Below are positions 1 to 8,378 of a stretch of 54,655 nt of DNA, in pieces. Numbering within the stretch: the stretch's first letter is position 1; each line of letters begins with the position of its first letter. Source of the DNA: Ahrensia sp. (GTDB lineage Bacteria; Pseudomonadota; Alphaproteobacteria; Rhizobiales; Rhizobiaceae); the NCBI GenBank assembly GCA_002706335.1, contig PAKZ01000022.1, positions 1 through 54,655 on the forward strand, given 5' to 3'. Below the pieces are notes generated by a model. The model had not been told where the DNA came from. It ran no database searches and was given only the letters and a program-made list of their open reading frames with translations. Both the position numbers and the translations under genes were made by a program.

Positions 1-21
1 ATGGCGAGGGCCAACGCGCCG

Positions 22-435
22 CTACGCCGGATACGTTTGTGCACGACCGAACAAAGCCTGATGCAACCGACTTGCCAACGGGACGGGCCATACGTTTTTG
101 TATGTGAAGCCCCGGCCTCGCAGCCAATTGTTCAGGGCACTTCGGCCGATCTGGACATGCCGCTCCTCGGCAAGCCGAACCACCATCTCGTCGAGCGTGA
201 TGTCTTTCTGCGCATCGATCAGCCCGACGATAAAGTCTTCATGCGCATCGAGCCGCGAACCGCGCCGCCGGCCAGTCGGTCGCGCTTCCGTCTCGCCGAT
301 CTTCGCCCGGGCAATCCACCGGATCGCCGTCGAAACGCCAACCTCAAACCGGGACGCCGCCTTATGCGCCGACATCCCTTCGCTTGACGCCTTTAAAACA
401 CAAACCCGCAGATCCTGGCTTAATGCTCGTCCCAT
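22..435 (-). mobile_element. IS630-family transposase, N-terminal remnant
   Basis: The first ~113 residues are a typical IS630 N-terminal helix-turn-helix region (start MGRALSQDLR, then a second HTH ending GFTYK near position 97). A good ribosome site (AAGGAGG) precedes the ATG at 435. In IS630 elements the catalytic DDE half follows directly, often through a frameshift at an A-rich site right after FTYK. Here none of the three frames after the A-run continues into a DDE domain, and the ORF ends in unrelated residues, so the element is truncated near position 95. The catalytic half is absent from this end of the window. Confidence 0.8.
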
Positions 436-523
436 CGCAGACCTCCTTACTGGAGATCTTGAATCAGACGAAAATCAAAACGTCACTTCACAATCGATTC
501 ATCGATCAATGGACGTGCTCTAA

Positions 524-690
524 TTCATCGAGGAGATCTACAACAAACGCAGGCTTCATTCGGCGCTCGGCTATCTGGGCCTGCAGAAGTTTGAGGATCA
601 ACACATCCGGCAGACTGGCAAAACAGCAGCCCGATCAGTGTCCACCCTCATGGCGCACTCCAATCCCAGGTCAATTCCCGGCGGAAATCA
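524..690 (+). mobile_element. IS3-family transposase OrfB, C-terminal remnant
   Basis: The frame beginning at 524 reads [19 protein letters not shown] and continues to KTAAR. This is the hallmark C-terminus of IS3-family OrfB integrase-type transposases (rve_3 region, [Y/F]N..R.HS.LGY). A stop lies immediately upstream at 521-523, so only the tail is left. The frame stays open without further recognisable similarity. The fragment probably carries the old right end of the element, but no inverted repeat could be assigned. It separates the IS630 remnant from the GST operon. Confidence 0.7.
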
Positions 691-694
691 ACAG

Positions 695-1330
695 TCAGAG
701 TCCCAAGAGCGCGTTCAGCGGGACCATCGCCTTATGCCAGCTGTCCCTCGCCTCCAGCCGTTCGATCCAGGCGGCAACGGCGGGCCGGGTCTCCAGCGAG
801 ATTGCGGCCTGCTTGCGATACATGAAGGTCGTGGCCAGATAGAAATCCGCAAGGCTGAGATCGCCGGTGATCCAGTCCAGCCGGGCCAGACCCTCTTCCA
901 GCACGTCGAGAAAGTGGTCGGTGGCCTTGCGCTCGGCTTCGACCGCCGCATGGTCGGCATCGCCCATGCCGAGTTTCTCCTTCAGGAACAGCTCGAAGGA
1001 CAGTCTCTGCATGGCCGGGCCCAGATGGATGGCCTGCCACCAGGCCCACTGGTCCATCAGCGCCCGCTTCCTCGGCGCAGACGGTACCAGACCCGCATCG
1101 GGGGTCTGGCTGACCAGATAGCCACAGATCGCCCGCGACTCCCATAGAAAGAAATCGCCGTCCTCAAGGACAGGCACCTTGGCGTTGGGATTGCGCCGGA
1201 GGAATTCTCCGGCGCGGTTGTCGCCCTTACGAAGATCGACCTCGACGATCTCGATGTCGATGCCCAGTTCGAAGGCCACAGCGCGCACGCGCAGGGCGTT
1301 GGGCGAGAAGTTGGCGTTGTAAAGCCGCAT
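695..1330 (-). CDS. Glutathione S-transferase family protein
   Basis: This 211-residue protein has the two-domain cytosolic GST layout. An N-terminal thioredoxin-like half starts [10 protein letters not shown] and contains [12 protein letters not shown] (the cis-Pro/VPVL element) and ESRAI, the usual glutathione gamma-Glu binding site. A helical C-terminal half carries [11 protein letters not shown], the GST N-capping region. The enzyme would conjugate glutathione to electrophiles or use it in isomerisation or reduction. It is the last gene of the leftward operon that starts with the DoxX-like gene, 10 bp after the NmrA-type gene. Context with an HxlR regulator suggests a response to reactive electrophiles or quinones; the substrate is unknown. 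Confidence 0.9.
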   Translation of the reverse strand: MRLYNANFSPNALRVRAVAFELGIDIEIVEVDLRKGDNRAGEFLRRNPNAKVPVLEDGDFFLWESRAICGYLVSQTPDAGLVPSAPRKRALMDQWAWWQAIHLGPAMQRLSFELFLKEKLGMGDADHAAVEAERKATDHFLDVLEEGLARLDWITGDLSLADFYLATTFMYRKQAAISLETRPAVAAWIERLEARDSWHKAMVPLNALLGL

Positions 1331-1340
1331 GGTCCTGTCT

Positions 1341-2240
1341 TCAGCGCTGCGGCGGCGTCAATAGTGCCGCGCGGTTTGCTATCAGGAAGTCGCGCACCGA
1401 TTGGCCAGGCTGGCCGGTCAGCGTCTTCAGGTCGTCGCTGGCCACGTCGAGGAAACCCTGCGCCATTGCCTCGTCGAAGGAAACAAAGCCCCGCGCCATG
1501 AATTCCGGCAAGCCGTTTCCAATCATCGCCTGCGCCAGATCCTCGGCTGGCAGCGCGATGTACGGGATCTCCTTGCCCGCAACGTCGGACAGGATCGCTG
1601 CGACCTCAGCCTGGCTGACCGTCTGCGGCCCGGTGATATCGAGGGTCTGTTTTCCCGTCGCGGTCATTAGCGCCGCAGCCGCGGCACGGGCGCAATCCGC
1701 CCGCGTCACATATCCGGTCTTGCCCTCTGCCGCGGCAGCTGAGTGCTTGCCCATGGCGACGCTCTGCGAGCCGCCCATCAGCAGAAAGTCGGTGTACATG
1801 TTGTTGCGCAAGATCGTGTAATCCGCCCCACTTTCCGCGATCAGCTGCTCGGTCCCTTCGTGGTCGTGGGCGAATCCGATCGGACTTTCGGGGACCGGGC
1901 CCGCGAACGAGGTATAGACGATATGGCCAATGCCCACCGCCTTAGCCGCCGCAACCGCGTTGGAATGGGCGGCGAGCCGCTTGCCCGGTTGGAGATCGTC
2001 GGTCGAAATGATGAGGAGGCGCTTGCCATCAGCAAAGGCAGCCCCAAGCGACGCTGGATCGTTGAAATCGCCCTGACGGGTCTCGACACCCTTGTCGGCG
2101 AGGTCGGCCAGCTTTTCGGTATTGCGCGATACGGCGATGATCGGACCGGCGCCGGCCTGCAGCAGCAAATCGACCACCTGCCGGCCAAGCTGGCCGGAGG
2201 CGCCGGTGACTATGAAGGGGCCGTTCTGAATGTCGGACAT
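1341..2240 (-). CDS. NmrA/QorB-type NAD(P)-binding oxidoreductase
   Basis: This 299-residue atypical SDR begins MSDIQNGPFIVTGASGQLGR, with a GxxGxxG NAD(P)-binding motif at about residues 13-19. It resembles the NmrA / NAD(P)H:quinone oxidoreductase type 2 (QorB) family, including a substrate-proximal YTILRNNMY segment in mid-protein where such proteins lack the classical YxxxK. The likely role is NADPH-dependent reduction of quinones or redox sensing. It lies 40 bp downstream of the DUF5519-like gene and 10 bp upstream of the GST gene. HxlR regulators often control such quinone- or electrophile-responsive oxidoreductases, which fits the divergent hxlR gene. Confidence 0.85.
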   Translation of the reverse strand: MSDIQNGPFIVTGASGQLGRQVVDLLLQAGAGPIIAVSRNTEKLADLADKGVETRQGDFNDPASLGAAFADGKRLLIISTDDLQPGKRLAAHSNAVAAAKAVGIGHIVYTSFAGPVPESPIGFAHDHEGTEQLIAESGADYTILRNNMYTDFLLMGGSQSVAMGKHSAAAAEGKTGYVTRADCARAAAAALMTATGKQTLDITGPQTVSQAEVAAILSDVAGKEIPYIALPAEDLAQAMIGNGLPEFMARGFVSFDEAMAQGFLDVASDDLKTLTGQPGQSVRDFLIANRAALLTPPQR

Positions 2241-2280
2241 GGTTGGTCTCCTGTTCTGATTGCTGAGGAGGCTTTTGTTC

Positions 2281-2778
2281 TCAGCCGTGGATATGGACGG
2301 GGGCGGGGTTCACCAGCTTGCCGCGAGCGAAGTCCCAGCTCGTGGCCAGCAGGCGCAGCATGACATCGACCTCGTTCTCGTCACGCGGGGCGAAAGCCAT
2401 GACCGCCGTGGCCGGGATGTAGCCCAGCCGCGCCATGGGATGCGGTTCGCCCCAACCTTTCGCGATCAGTTCCTCTATCACGGACGGGGGCAGCATCAGG
2501 TGCGACGAGCCATCGTGGGCGGGGTGCACATGGGCAAACTCGCGCCCGATCATGAAGGCCTCGCGTGGTCCGCAGGCGTGGGCTACCGGAAGCACCAGGG
2601 CCTCGGCGCCGGGGACCGAAATGCCCGACCAGCAGCGCTCGACGAAGGGCAGGGCGAACGCCTTTTCCTTGAATAACGCGTGAATCTTGGCCGACGAGTT
2701 CTGGGACACCTGCTCATGCGGTGCGCAATCGGTGGTTTCGGGGCGCGGTCCATGCCGTGGGGGAAGTTCGAAGCTCAT
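2281..2778 (-). CDS. DUF5519/luciferase-domain-like protein
   Basis: The reading frame is open further upstream, but the ATG at 2778 (MSFELPPRHG) gives 165 aa, just past the stop of the preceding dioxygenase gene. The core contains FAHVHP, a DGSSHLMLPP segment, GWGEPHPMA and a C-terminal helix with DVMLRLLATSWDFARG. This pattern is typical of the small 'luciferase domain' DUF5519 family of unknown function. Conserved His residues in HVHP and EPHP may bind a metal or ligand. It is the third gene of the operon. A second, broken copy of the same family lies at 12302-12590. Confidence 0.7.
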   Translation of the reverse strand: MSFELPPRHGPRPETTDCAPHEQVSQNSSAKIHALFKEKAFALPFVERCWSGISVPGAEALVLPVAHACGPREAFMIGREFAHVHPAHDGSSHLMLPPSVIEELIAKGWGEPHPMARLGYIPATAVMAFAPRDENEVDVMLRLLATSWDFARGKLVNPAPVHIHG

Positions 2779-2786
2779 GGTTGCAC

Positions 2787-3602
2787 CTATCCAAATCTGA
2801 AGGCGCTTTCGACCGCGCCCAATACGTGATCCTCGAGGGTCTTGCCTCCCCGATCCGCAAGGGCGGCCCCGGCCGCGACGTGCAACGGGATCAGATGTTC
2901 CTCGCGCGGATTGGCGTCGCGTGCGCCGGGCGCCTGATCCCACGCGGCCAGCATGGCGTGCCGCACCTCGGGGTCTTCATGGGTCACAGCACTCGTGAGC
3001 CATCGGTCGAAATCGAGGCCGCGCACGTTGCCCTCCGCCCCGCCGCGCATGGCGCGCATCATGACGGCCATATTGTGATAGGTGTTGCCGGACCCGATGA
3101 TCAGCACCCCTTCGTCGCGCAAGGGCGCCAGCGCGCGACCGGCGGCGAGATGCGCCGCGGGGTCGAGATCGGCGCGCAGGCTCAACTGGACGGTGGGGAT
3201 GTCGGCCTCTGGAAAAGCCACCTTTAGCGGAACGAACACCCCATGATCGAAGCCGCGCGCTGAGTCGGCCCCGGTTTGGAACCCTGCGCCTTCCAGAAGC
3301 CCGCTCGCCCTGGCCGCCAGCTCGGGATCGCCCGGCGCGGGCCAAGTCAGCTGATACGTGTGCAGCGGAAATCCCTGATAGTCGAACAGCAGCGGCGGCG
3401 CGGGGTTGGTCTGCACGGTAAACACCCGCTCCTCCCAATGACCCGAGATCACGAGGAGCGCCTTGGGCTTTGCCGACAGGCTCGCAGGTAAATTCTCGAG
3501 GAATCGGCGTTGCCTATCCCAGGTGTCAGGCGGGTTCCAAGCCATGAAGAAACACGGGCCGCCGCCATGGGGAACAAACATTGTCGGCTGCCTGTCCGTC
3601 AT
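2787..3602 (-). CDS. DODA-type extradiol ring-opening dioxygenase (YgiD-like)
   Basis: This 271-residue LigB-superfamily protein matches the 4,5-DOPA dioxygenase extradiol (YgiD) family, which is usually 260-275 aa. Visible family motifs are VPHGGGP near the N-terminus, ISGHWEE at about 51-57, FDHGVFVPLK in mid-protein and GSGNTYHNM. The conserved His residues in HGGGP, GHW, DHG and the C-terminal half form the Fe/Zn centre. It would cleave or protect against catecholic compounds. It follows the DoxX-like gene and is followed after 8 bp by the DUF5519 gene. DODA genes next to DoxX/pirin/GST genes usually belong to stress operons and not growth pathways, which is the inference here. Confidence 0.88.
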   Translation of the reverse strand: MTDRQPTMFVPHGGGPCFFMAWNPPDTWDRQRRFLENLPASLSAKPKALLVISGHWEERVFTVQTNPAPPLLFDYQGFPLHTYQLTWPAPGDPELAARASGLLEGAGFQTGADSARGFDHGVFVPLKVAFPEADIPTVQLSLRADLDPAAHLAAGRALAPLRDEGVLIIGSGNTYHNMAVMMRAMRGGAEGNVRGLDFDRWLTSAVTHEDPEVRHAMLAAWDQAPGARDANPREEHLIPLHVAAGAALADRGGKTLEDHVLGAVESAFRFG

Positions 3603-3668
3603 GTCGCCGTCCTTTCGAACCCCAAAGCCGAGTGTGGATGGGCAGCGCCGTGGCAGCTCGGCATCGGA

Positions 3669-4076
3669 TCAGTTCGCCGCTGCCGGAAACGCGGGCGCAT
3701 AGGCCGACTTGACCGCACGCACGCGATTGGCGGTCAGCCACGAGGCGATCAGAAGCACCCAGGTCGCCAGAGCCGGCGGCCAGCCCGGATCGCCCGCGCC
3801 CACATGCGCCCCGATGGCTAGCACCAGATGCCAGAACATCGCCGCATAGGCCCAATCTACCAGCATCGCCGAAGGGCGCCAGAGGATCACCACCGCGCCG
3901 ACGATCTTCAGAATCGCGAGTGGCCAGATGATGTAGGTGGGATAGCCCAGCACCTCGCGATACATGCCCGCGACCATGTCGTGGGACGAGATGTAGAAGG
4001 CCGCCGCACCCAGATAGACCAGCGCCACAAGGCCGGTCGCAATCCAATAGACATACTTTGCCACTTTGTCGCTCAT
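3669..4076 (-). CDS. DoxX-like family membrane protein
   Basis: This is a 135-residue integral membrane protein with four predicted hydrophobic helices (about residues 8-28, 44-66, 72-92, 100-118). The pattern, including YIIWPLAILKIVGAVVIL and WAYAAMFWHLV, is typical of the DoxX-like family. The ATG at 4076 is preceded by GGGAGAG and is preferred over an in-frame ATG at 4097 without a ribosome site. It is the first gene of the five-gene leftward operon and is divergent from the HxlR regulator, a very common arrangement. The biochemical role of this family is poorly known; links to membrane redox homeostasis have been proposed. Confidence 0.88.
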   Translation of the reverse strand: MSDKVAKYVYWIATGLVALVYLGAAAFYISSHDMVAGMYREVLGYPTYIIWPLAILKIVGAVVILWRPSAMLVDWAYAAMFWHLVLAIGAHVGAGDPGWPPALATWVLLIASWLTANRVRAVKSAYAPAFPAAAN

Positions 4077-4209
4077 TGCCGCTCTCCCTGTTTGCAACGG
4101 CTTGTTCAGCCCCCGTTTTCGCTTTAATTATCTTTAGATGCCTTGCTTCATTGGAGAAAGTAGGCACGTAAAAGTAACTAACTTCCTTTGACTGCGAGGA
4201 CTATCCACG
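4077..4209. promoter_or_regulatory. Divergent promoter region of the doxX operon and hxlR
   Basis: The 133-bp spacer between the divergent DoxX-like and HxlR genes is locally AT-rich. It contains a short inverted repeat AAGT-N5-ACTT at 4172-4184 close to the hxlR start. HxlR proteins commonly bind short GTAAGT/ACTTAC-like half-sites in such spacers, so this is the candidate operator. The repeat is short and could be chance. Confidence 0.4.
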
Positions 4210-4563
4210 ATGAAGAGCGTCCTGCCCCCTTCCTGCCCGATGGAGGCGCTGCTGCGTGTCATCACAGGCCCTTGGACGATCTACATCCTCTGGGTTCTGT
4301 CCGAGCAGGGACCGCAGCGTTTCGGCGCGATCAAGCGTCTGGTGCCCGGAATTTCCACCCGCGTCCTGACCGAGCGGTTGCGGATGCTGGAACATGCCGG
4401 TGTGGTCTGGCGCGAGCAGGCCATGACCATCCCACCGGCTGTAACATACGGGTTGACTGAGCGCGGCGCGGAGCTGCGTGGCGTGCTGGACACGCTTGGC
4501 TCCATCGCGCGCCGCTGGGAGGTCGAGGGTGCCTTCGACGGAACCGCAAGCGCGGCAGAATGA
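4210..4563 (+). CDS. HxlR-family winged-helix transcriptional regulator
   Basis: This 117-residue regulator shows the HxlR signature in order: CPMEALLRVITGPWTIYILW at the start (Cys10 is the position of the redox-active Cys in many HxlR proteins), RFGAIKRLVPGISTRVLTERLRMLE as the recognition helix region, and YGLTERGAEL as the wing. Such proteins are usually repressors relieved by electrophiles, quinones or hypochlorite via the N-terminal Cys. It is transcribed away from the DoxX/DODA/GST operon, whose products fit such a signal. It is probably autoregulated from the shared spacer. Confidence 0.92.
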   Translation: MKSVLPPSCPMEALLRVITGPWTIYILWVLSEQGPQRFGAIKRLVPGISTRVLTERLRMLEHAGVVWREQAMTIPPAVTYGLTERGAELRGVLDTLGSIARRWEVEGAFDGTASAAE

Positions 4564-4608
4564 CGCCGCCCTTCCTGTTCGCGGGATAATCCCGCGCCCG
4601 AGAACAAC

Positions 4609-5496
4609 TCAAGCGAACCTCGACCCGAAGCTCATGACTAACTGAAAACGGCGCTCGATAGAGCCGTTAAGCGGCGTTTCATCGCGCAGGAGTTCACCGC
4701 GAGGCTGACGGTTATGAGTGGTCGGTTCGATACAGAAAAGACCACCGCCAGCCGCCGTACGTCGATGAAACTGTAGCCAAGGCAGGGCCTGCTGGTCGAA
4801 CGACAACCGGAAGCACCGTCGCGGATCCCTTCCACCATCCGACACCTGGATAAGTTGCCCATTGGCTGGTGCGGGTTCGCAGAAGGTGAAGTCCTCGGTG
4901 CCGGGCAGGTCCGGACGCATGCGAGTTGCGACCTCGACTAGAGTATCCGGGCTAATCTGCGGGGCGCTGAGATTGATGTGATAGAGTGCCATGATGGGCG
5001 TGATCTCCCCTCGCCCGCGAGCTTCAACCCGGTCTTCAATACTGATTTCGGCACGGTCGGGAGGCAGTGTCACGCGTCGGTGGAGCCGCCAGCACTGACC
5101 TGAAAGGGTTCCGTGGGCGACCGTTGCACAGACCTCGGCGGAACCGTCCTCCAGCACTTGCGTAGTTGTCACGATAGCGCGCCTCAGCGACATGGAGCCA
5201 TGCAGCGGGAGGTGCCGGAGGCCGTCGTTCGCCGGTTGGCGGATGTGATCAAATCCGCAAGTGCAGAGCAGACCGCCAAGGGCCTGATCCATCTCTCCAG
5301 GTCGGGCCGGGGCCAGCCCGTTTTCGCCGATCCATCCGAAAGGCACGCCGCGATAGCGCACAATCCCGACATCAAGGCACCGATCGGGAAGTAGATCGAT
5401 TGAGAGCCCGGCCGCGTTTTCGACCTCGATCAGCCGAGCGCCGTCCTCGGTGCCGCCATCGAAGCGCAGGGTCCGCAGCCTGCATGTCTCAGCCAT
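4609..5496 (-). CDS. DUF4432 family (aldose-epimerase-like) protein
   Basis: The open frame extends upstream into the ATPase gene, but the natural start is the ATG at 5496 (MAETCRLRTL), which overlaps the ATPase stop by 8 bp and signals translational coupling. The 295-residue product resembles DUF4432 proteins, which have the galactose-mutarotase beta-sandwich fold: DLLPDRCLDVG near the N-terminus, GFDHIRQPANDGLRHLPLHG (likely active-site His) and MALYHINLS. It is the last gene of the sulfatase/ABC transporter operon. The likely role is interconversion of anomers or isomers of the imported sugar-like compound. The exact substrate is unknown. Confidence 0.75.
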   Translation of the reverse strand: MAETCRLRTLRFDGGTEDGARLIEVENAAGLSIDLLPDRCLDVGIVRYRGVPFGWIGENGLAPARPGEMDQALGGLLCTCGFDHIRQPANDGLRHLPLHGSMSLRRAIVTTTQVLEDGSAEVCATVAHGTLSGQCWRLHRRVTLPPDRAEISIEDRVEARGRGEITPIMALYHINLSAPQISPDTLVEVATRMRPDLPGTEDFTFCEPAPANGQLIQVSDGGRDPRRCFRLSFDQQALPWLQFHRRTAAGGGLFCIEPTTHNRQPRGELLRDETPLNGSIERRFQLVMSFGSRFA

Positions 5497-6577
5497 TCGT
5501 GATCCTAACGCCAGTGTCAGGATTGAAAAGCAATATATGTCGCTCCTGCAACTGCACATGAAGCTGCTGACCAGCGACAACGCTATCGGCCAAACCACGG
5601 TCATTGTCCGGGTCGATACGGAGCGTAACCCGGCCTGCCGGGGTTTTGCCGACGAGGAACGCGTCGTGCCCGGTAAACTCCACCGCGTCCACTTCGAAGG
5701 GCCAGCGATCCGGTGCTGCGTCTGGCCAGACCCTGATGTGCTCGGGACGAATGCCGAGATCGACCTCGCGACCCGCAGCGGCCTGCAATGACTCGGACAG
5801 CGGTAGCCCCTCGAAGGTGAGGCGGCCGGCCGCGGATGCCAGCATGCCGCGTAGCATATTGATCTCCGGCGAGCCGATGAAACTCGCGACAAAGCGGTTC
5901 TGCGGTTCGCGATAGATCTCTCGCGGCGTTCCAATCTGCTGGATACGACCGCCGTCGAGCAAGACGATGCGGTCAGCCATGGTCATAGCTTCGATCTGGT
6001 CGTGAGTGACGAAGACGGAAGTGGCCCCCAGTTGATCGTGCAACGCCCGCAATTCCAGTCTTGTCGCCGCGCGCAGCTTGGCGTCGAGATTGGATAGAGG
6101 TTCGTCGAAAAGAAAGACCTGCGGCTGCCGAACGATCGCCCGACCCATGGCCACGCGTTGCCTTTGCCCGCCGGAGAGCTGACCGGGTCGGCGGTTAGCG
6201 TATTCCGACATGCCAAGCATTTTTAGCGCCGCTTCGAGACGGCGGGCGATCTCGGTGGGATCCGTCCCGCGCATCCTGAGGGCAAAGACCATGTTCTCGG
6301 CGACCGTCATGTGCGGATAGAGCGCGTAGGACTGGAAGACCATCGCCATGTCCCGATCACTCGGTTCGGTTTGCGTGACATCCTTGCCGTCCACAAAAAT
6401 CCGACCCGCGTCGATCTCTTCCAGACCCGCAATGATCCGCAACAACGTGGACTTACCGCTGCCCGAAGGACCGACGAGGGCGATAAATTCGCCGCTCGGA
6501 ACCTCCAGATCGATCGGCGGAATAACCTCTACCCGACCGTATTTCTTTCGTACCCCCTTAAGGGTGACGGTTGCCAT
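5489..6577 (-). CDS. Sugar-type ABC transporter ATP-binding protein (MalK/UgpC type)
   Basis: The 362-residue ATPase has Walker A GPSGSGKST at about 36-44, Q-loop in MVFQSYALYPHMTV, signature LSGGQRQR at about 133-140, Walker B VFLFDEPLSNLDAKLR and switch His in VTHDQIEAM. A C-terminal TOBE-type regulatory domain follows (about 235-362), as in MalK/UgpC. It energises the two permeases encoded just upstream. Gene order is solute-binding protein, two permeases, ATPase, all in one leftward operon with a sulfatase. The class is the carbohydrate CUT1 importers, which points to a sugar or polyol-like cargo. Confidence 0.95.
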   Translation of the reverse strand: MATVTLKGVRKKYGRVEVIPPIDLEVPSGEFIALVGPSGSGKSTLLRIIAGLEEIDAGRIFVDGKDVTQTEPSDRDMAMVFQSYALYPHMTVAENMVFALRMRGTDPTEIARRLEAALKMLGMSEYANRRPGQLSGGQRQRVAMGRAIVRQPQVFLFDEPLSNLDAKLRAATRLELRALHDQLGATSVFVTHDQIEAMTMADRIVLLDGGRIQQIGTPREIYREPQNRFVASFIGSPEINMLRGMLASAAGRLTFEGLPLSESLQAAAGREVDLGIRPEHIRVWPDAAPDRWPFEVDAVEFTGHDAFLVGKTPAGRVTLRIDPDNDRGLADSVVAGQQLHVQLQERHILLFNPDTGVRITNG

Positions 6578-6598
6578 GAGATTCCCTTCTCTCCGTGT

Positions 6599-7429
6599 CT
6601 ACTTGACTGCGCCTGCCAGAAGCCCGCGGACGATAAATCGCTGGCCGACGAGGATCAGGATCAGCGCCGGGACGATTGACAAGAGAGTCCCGGCGGCCAT
6701 CTCGCCATAGCGGATGTCGTATTCCTGCGCGAAGGTTGCGATGGCGACCGGAGCCGTCATCGTCGCCGGCGAGGTCAGCGTCAAAGCGATGGCGAAGTCG
6801 CTCCAGGAAAAGATGAAGATCAGCGCCGTCGCCGCGATCATTCCACCCCGCACCAGCGGGAAGGCCACCCGCCAGAACATCTGGCTGTTCGAGCATCCGT
6901 CCATGCGCGCAGCTTGAAAGATCTCGTGCGGCAATGCGGACATGAAGCTCAGCATCAGGAACAGGCCCATCGGCAGATTATGCACGACATGGGTCAGGAT
7001 GACCGAGATATAGGTTCCGTGCAGTCCGATCGCCGACCACATGACATACCAGGAACCCACGAAGGTGAGCGTGGGAAGCATTTGGAACAACAGTGCCCAG
7101 CCCAGGATCGGCCAGCGAACCCACCCGGGTACTCTCAAGCGGCCGAGTGTAAAGGCGGCCATCGTGGCAATAACGATGACGATCGCGGTTGAACTGACCG
7201 CGACAAAGGCACTGTTGAGCAGGTTCCACAGGAATTGGGACTGGCGCGAAAACAGAAGCTGCTCGAAATTGCTCCAGGTGACCGGGCTGAGCGTCGCGCC
7301 CGTTATGATATCGATCTTGTATTTGAAGGCATTGGATAACACCCAAAGTGTCGGCAGCAGAATCATTGCCGCATAGCCCCAGACCAAAACATTTGCCGCA
7401 ACGCGACCCGAGGTTCGGCGCAGGGTCAT
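6599..7429 (-). CDS. ABC transporter permease (MalG-type, CUT1)
   Basis: The 276-residue membrane protein has six predicted helices and a cytoplasmic EAA loop (EIFQAARMDGCSNSQMFWRVAFPL, about residues 166-189) that contacts the ATPase. The short N-terminus before helix 1 is typical of MalG-like subunits. It overlaps the preceding permease gene by 4 bp (ATGA type coupling). It forms the inner-membrane channel with the MalF-type partner. Confidence 0.94.
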   Translation of the reverse strand: MTLRRTSGRVAANVLVWGYAAMILLPTLWVLSNAFKYKIDIITGATLSPVTWSNFEQLLFSRQSQFLWNLLNSAFVAVSSTAIVIVIATMAAFTLGRLRVPGWVRWPILGWALLFQMLPTLTFVGSWYVMWSAIGLHGTYISVILTHVVHNLPMGLFLMLSFMSALPHEIFQAARMDGCSNSQMFWRVAFPLVRGGMIAATALIFIFSWSDFAIALTLTSPATMTAPVAIATFAQEYDIRYGEMAAGTLLSIVPALILILVGQRFIVRGLLAGAVK

Positions 7430-8346
7430 TCTGCCTCCTCCGCGTTCCTGCGGCGGGCCAGCACTCCGCGCGCGAGGATGATCGTGAGCGCTATGGCAAA
7501 CAATGTGACCACCGACATCGCCGAACCGTACCCGACCTGATCCTGCCGGAAGAAGGTACGGTAAATCGAAAAGTTAACGACCTCCGTGGCCGTGCCTGGC
7601 CCGCCTGATGTCAGCAGATAGACCTCGTCGAAGACCTTGAACGACAGGATGACCCGAAAAATCACCGTGATGAGGATCGTAGGCAGCATCAGCGGCAGCA
7701 CGATATGGCGCACCTCCTGCCAGAAGCCGGTCACATCCAATCGGGCCGCGTCCAGAACTTCCTCGTCAAGCGACTCCAGACCGGCGAGCATGAGAAGAAA
7801 GACGAAAGGCGTCCAGTGCCAGATGTCCACGAACATCACCGATGCGAGCGCGATGTCAGGGTTTCCGAGCCAATCGACCTCGTTCAGACCGAACCAACGA
7901 AGCAGCGTGTTCGCCAGCCCGAACTCGCGCCCCATGACCAGACGCCACATCGTGCCAATGACGATTGGGGGGATCACGATCGGCAGGAGGAAGATGCCGG
8001 TCAGGATCGTTCGCCCGACCGACCCCGCCCGCTTCACGGCCAGCGCCATCGAAAACCCGAGGACCATCTGGCAGGTCACGACGGTCACCGCAAAGACGAG
8101 CGTGTTGCGCACCCCCGCCCAGTATATCGTTTCCTCCAGGAAGAGCCGGTGGTAGTTCTCCAGACCGATATAGTTGAACTCGGCCGCGCCTTCACGCCAT
8201 TCCACATCGAAGAAGCTCAGACCCAGAAGGTTCAGCACTGGAAACCCGGACAGAACCAGGAAGAACACCGCGACGGGCGCAAGTGACAGCACCAGCCATC
8301 GCTTGTTCCGACGGATTACGACGCCCGGTTTGATCATGGTGTTCAT
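7426..8346 (-). CDS. ABC transporter permease (MalF/UgpA-type, CUT1)
   Basis: The 306-residue polytopic protein has a first hydrophobic helix at about 16-36, a periplasmic loop, and a BPD_transp_1 domain with the EAA loop EEVLDAARLDVTGFWQEVRHIVLPL at about 195-219. It pairs with the MalG-type permease encoded by the next gene and lies 32 bp downstream of the solute-binding protein gene. Start choice: an ATG four codons downstream (MIKPGV) is also possible. Confidence 0.94.
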   Translation of the reverse strand: MNTMIKPGVVIRRNKRWLVLSLAPVAVFFLVLSGFPVLNLLGLSFFDVEWREGAAEFNYIGLENYHRLFLEETIYWAGVRNTLVFAVTVVTCQMVLGFSMALAVKRAGSVGRTILTGIFLLPIVIPPIVIGTMWRLVMGREFGLANTLLRWFGLNEVDWLGNPDIALASVMFVDIWHWTPFVFLLMLAGLESLDEEVLDAARLDVTGFWQEVRHIVLPLMLPTILITVIFRVILSFKVFDEVYLLTSGGPGTATEVVNFSIYRTFFRQDQVGYGSAMSVVTLFAIALTIILARGVLARRRNAEEAE

Positions 8347-8378
8347 CTGGTTCCGTCCAGAGGCGCTAGCGAAGTGGC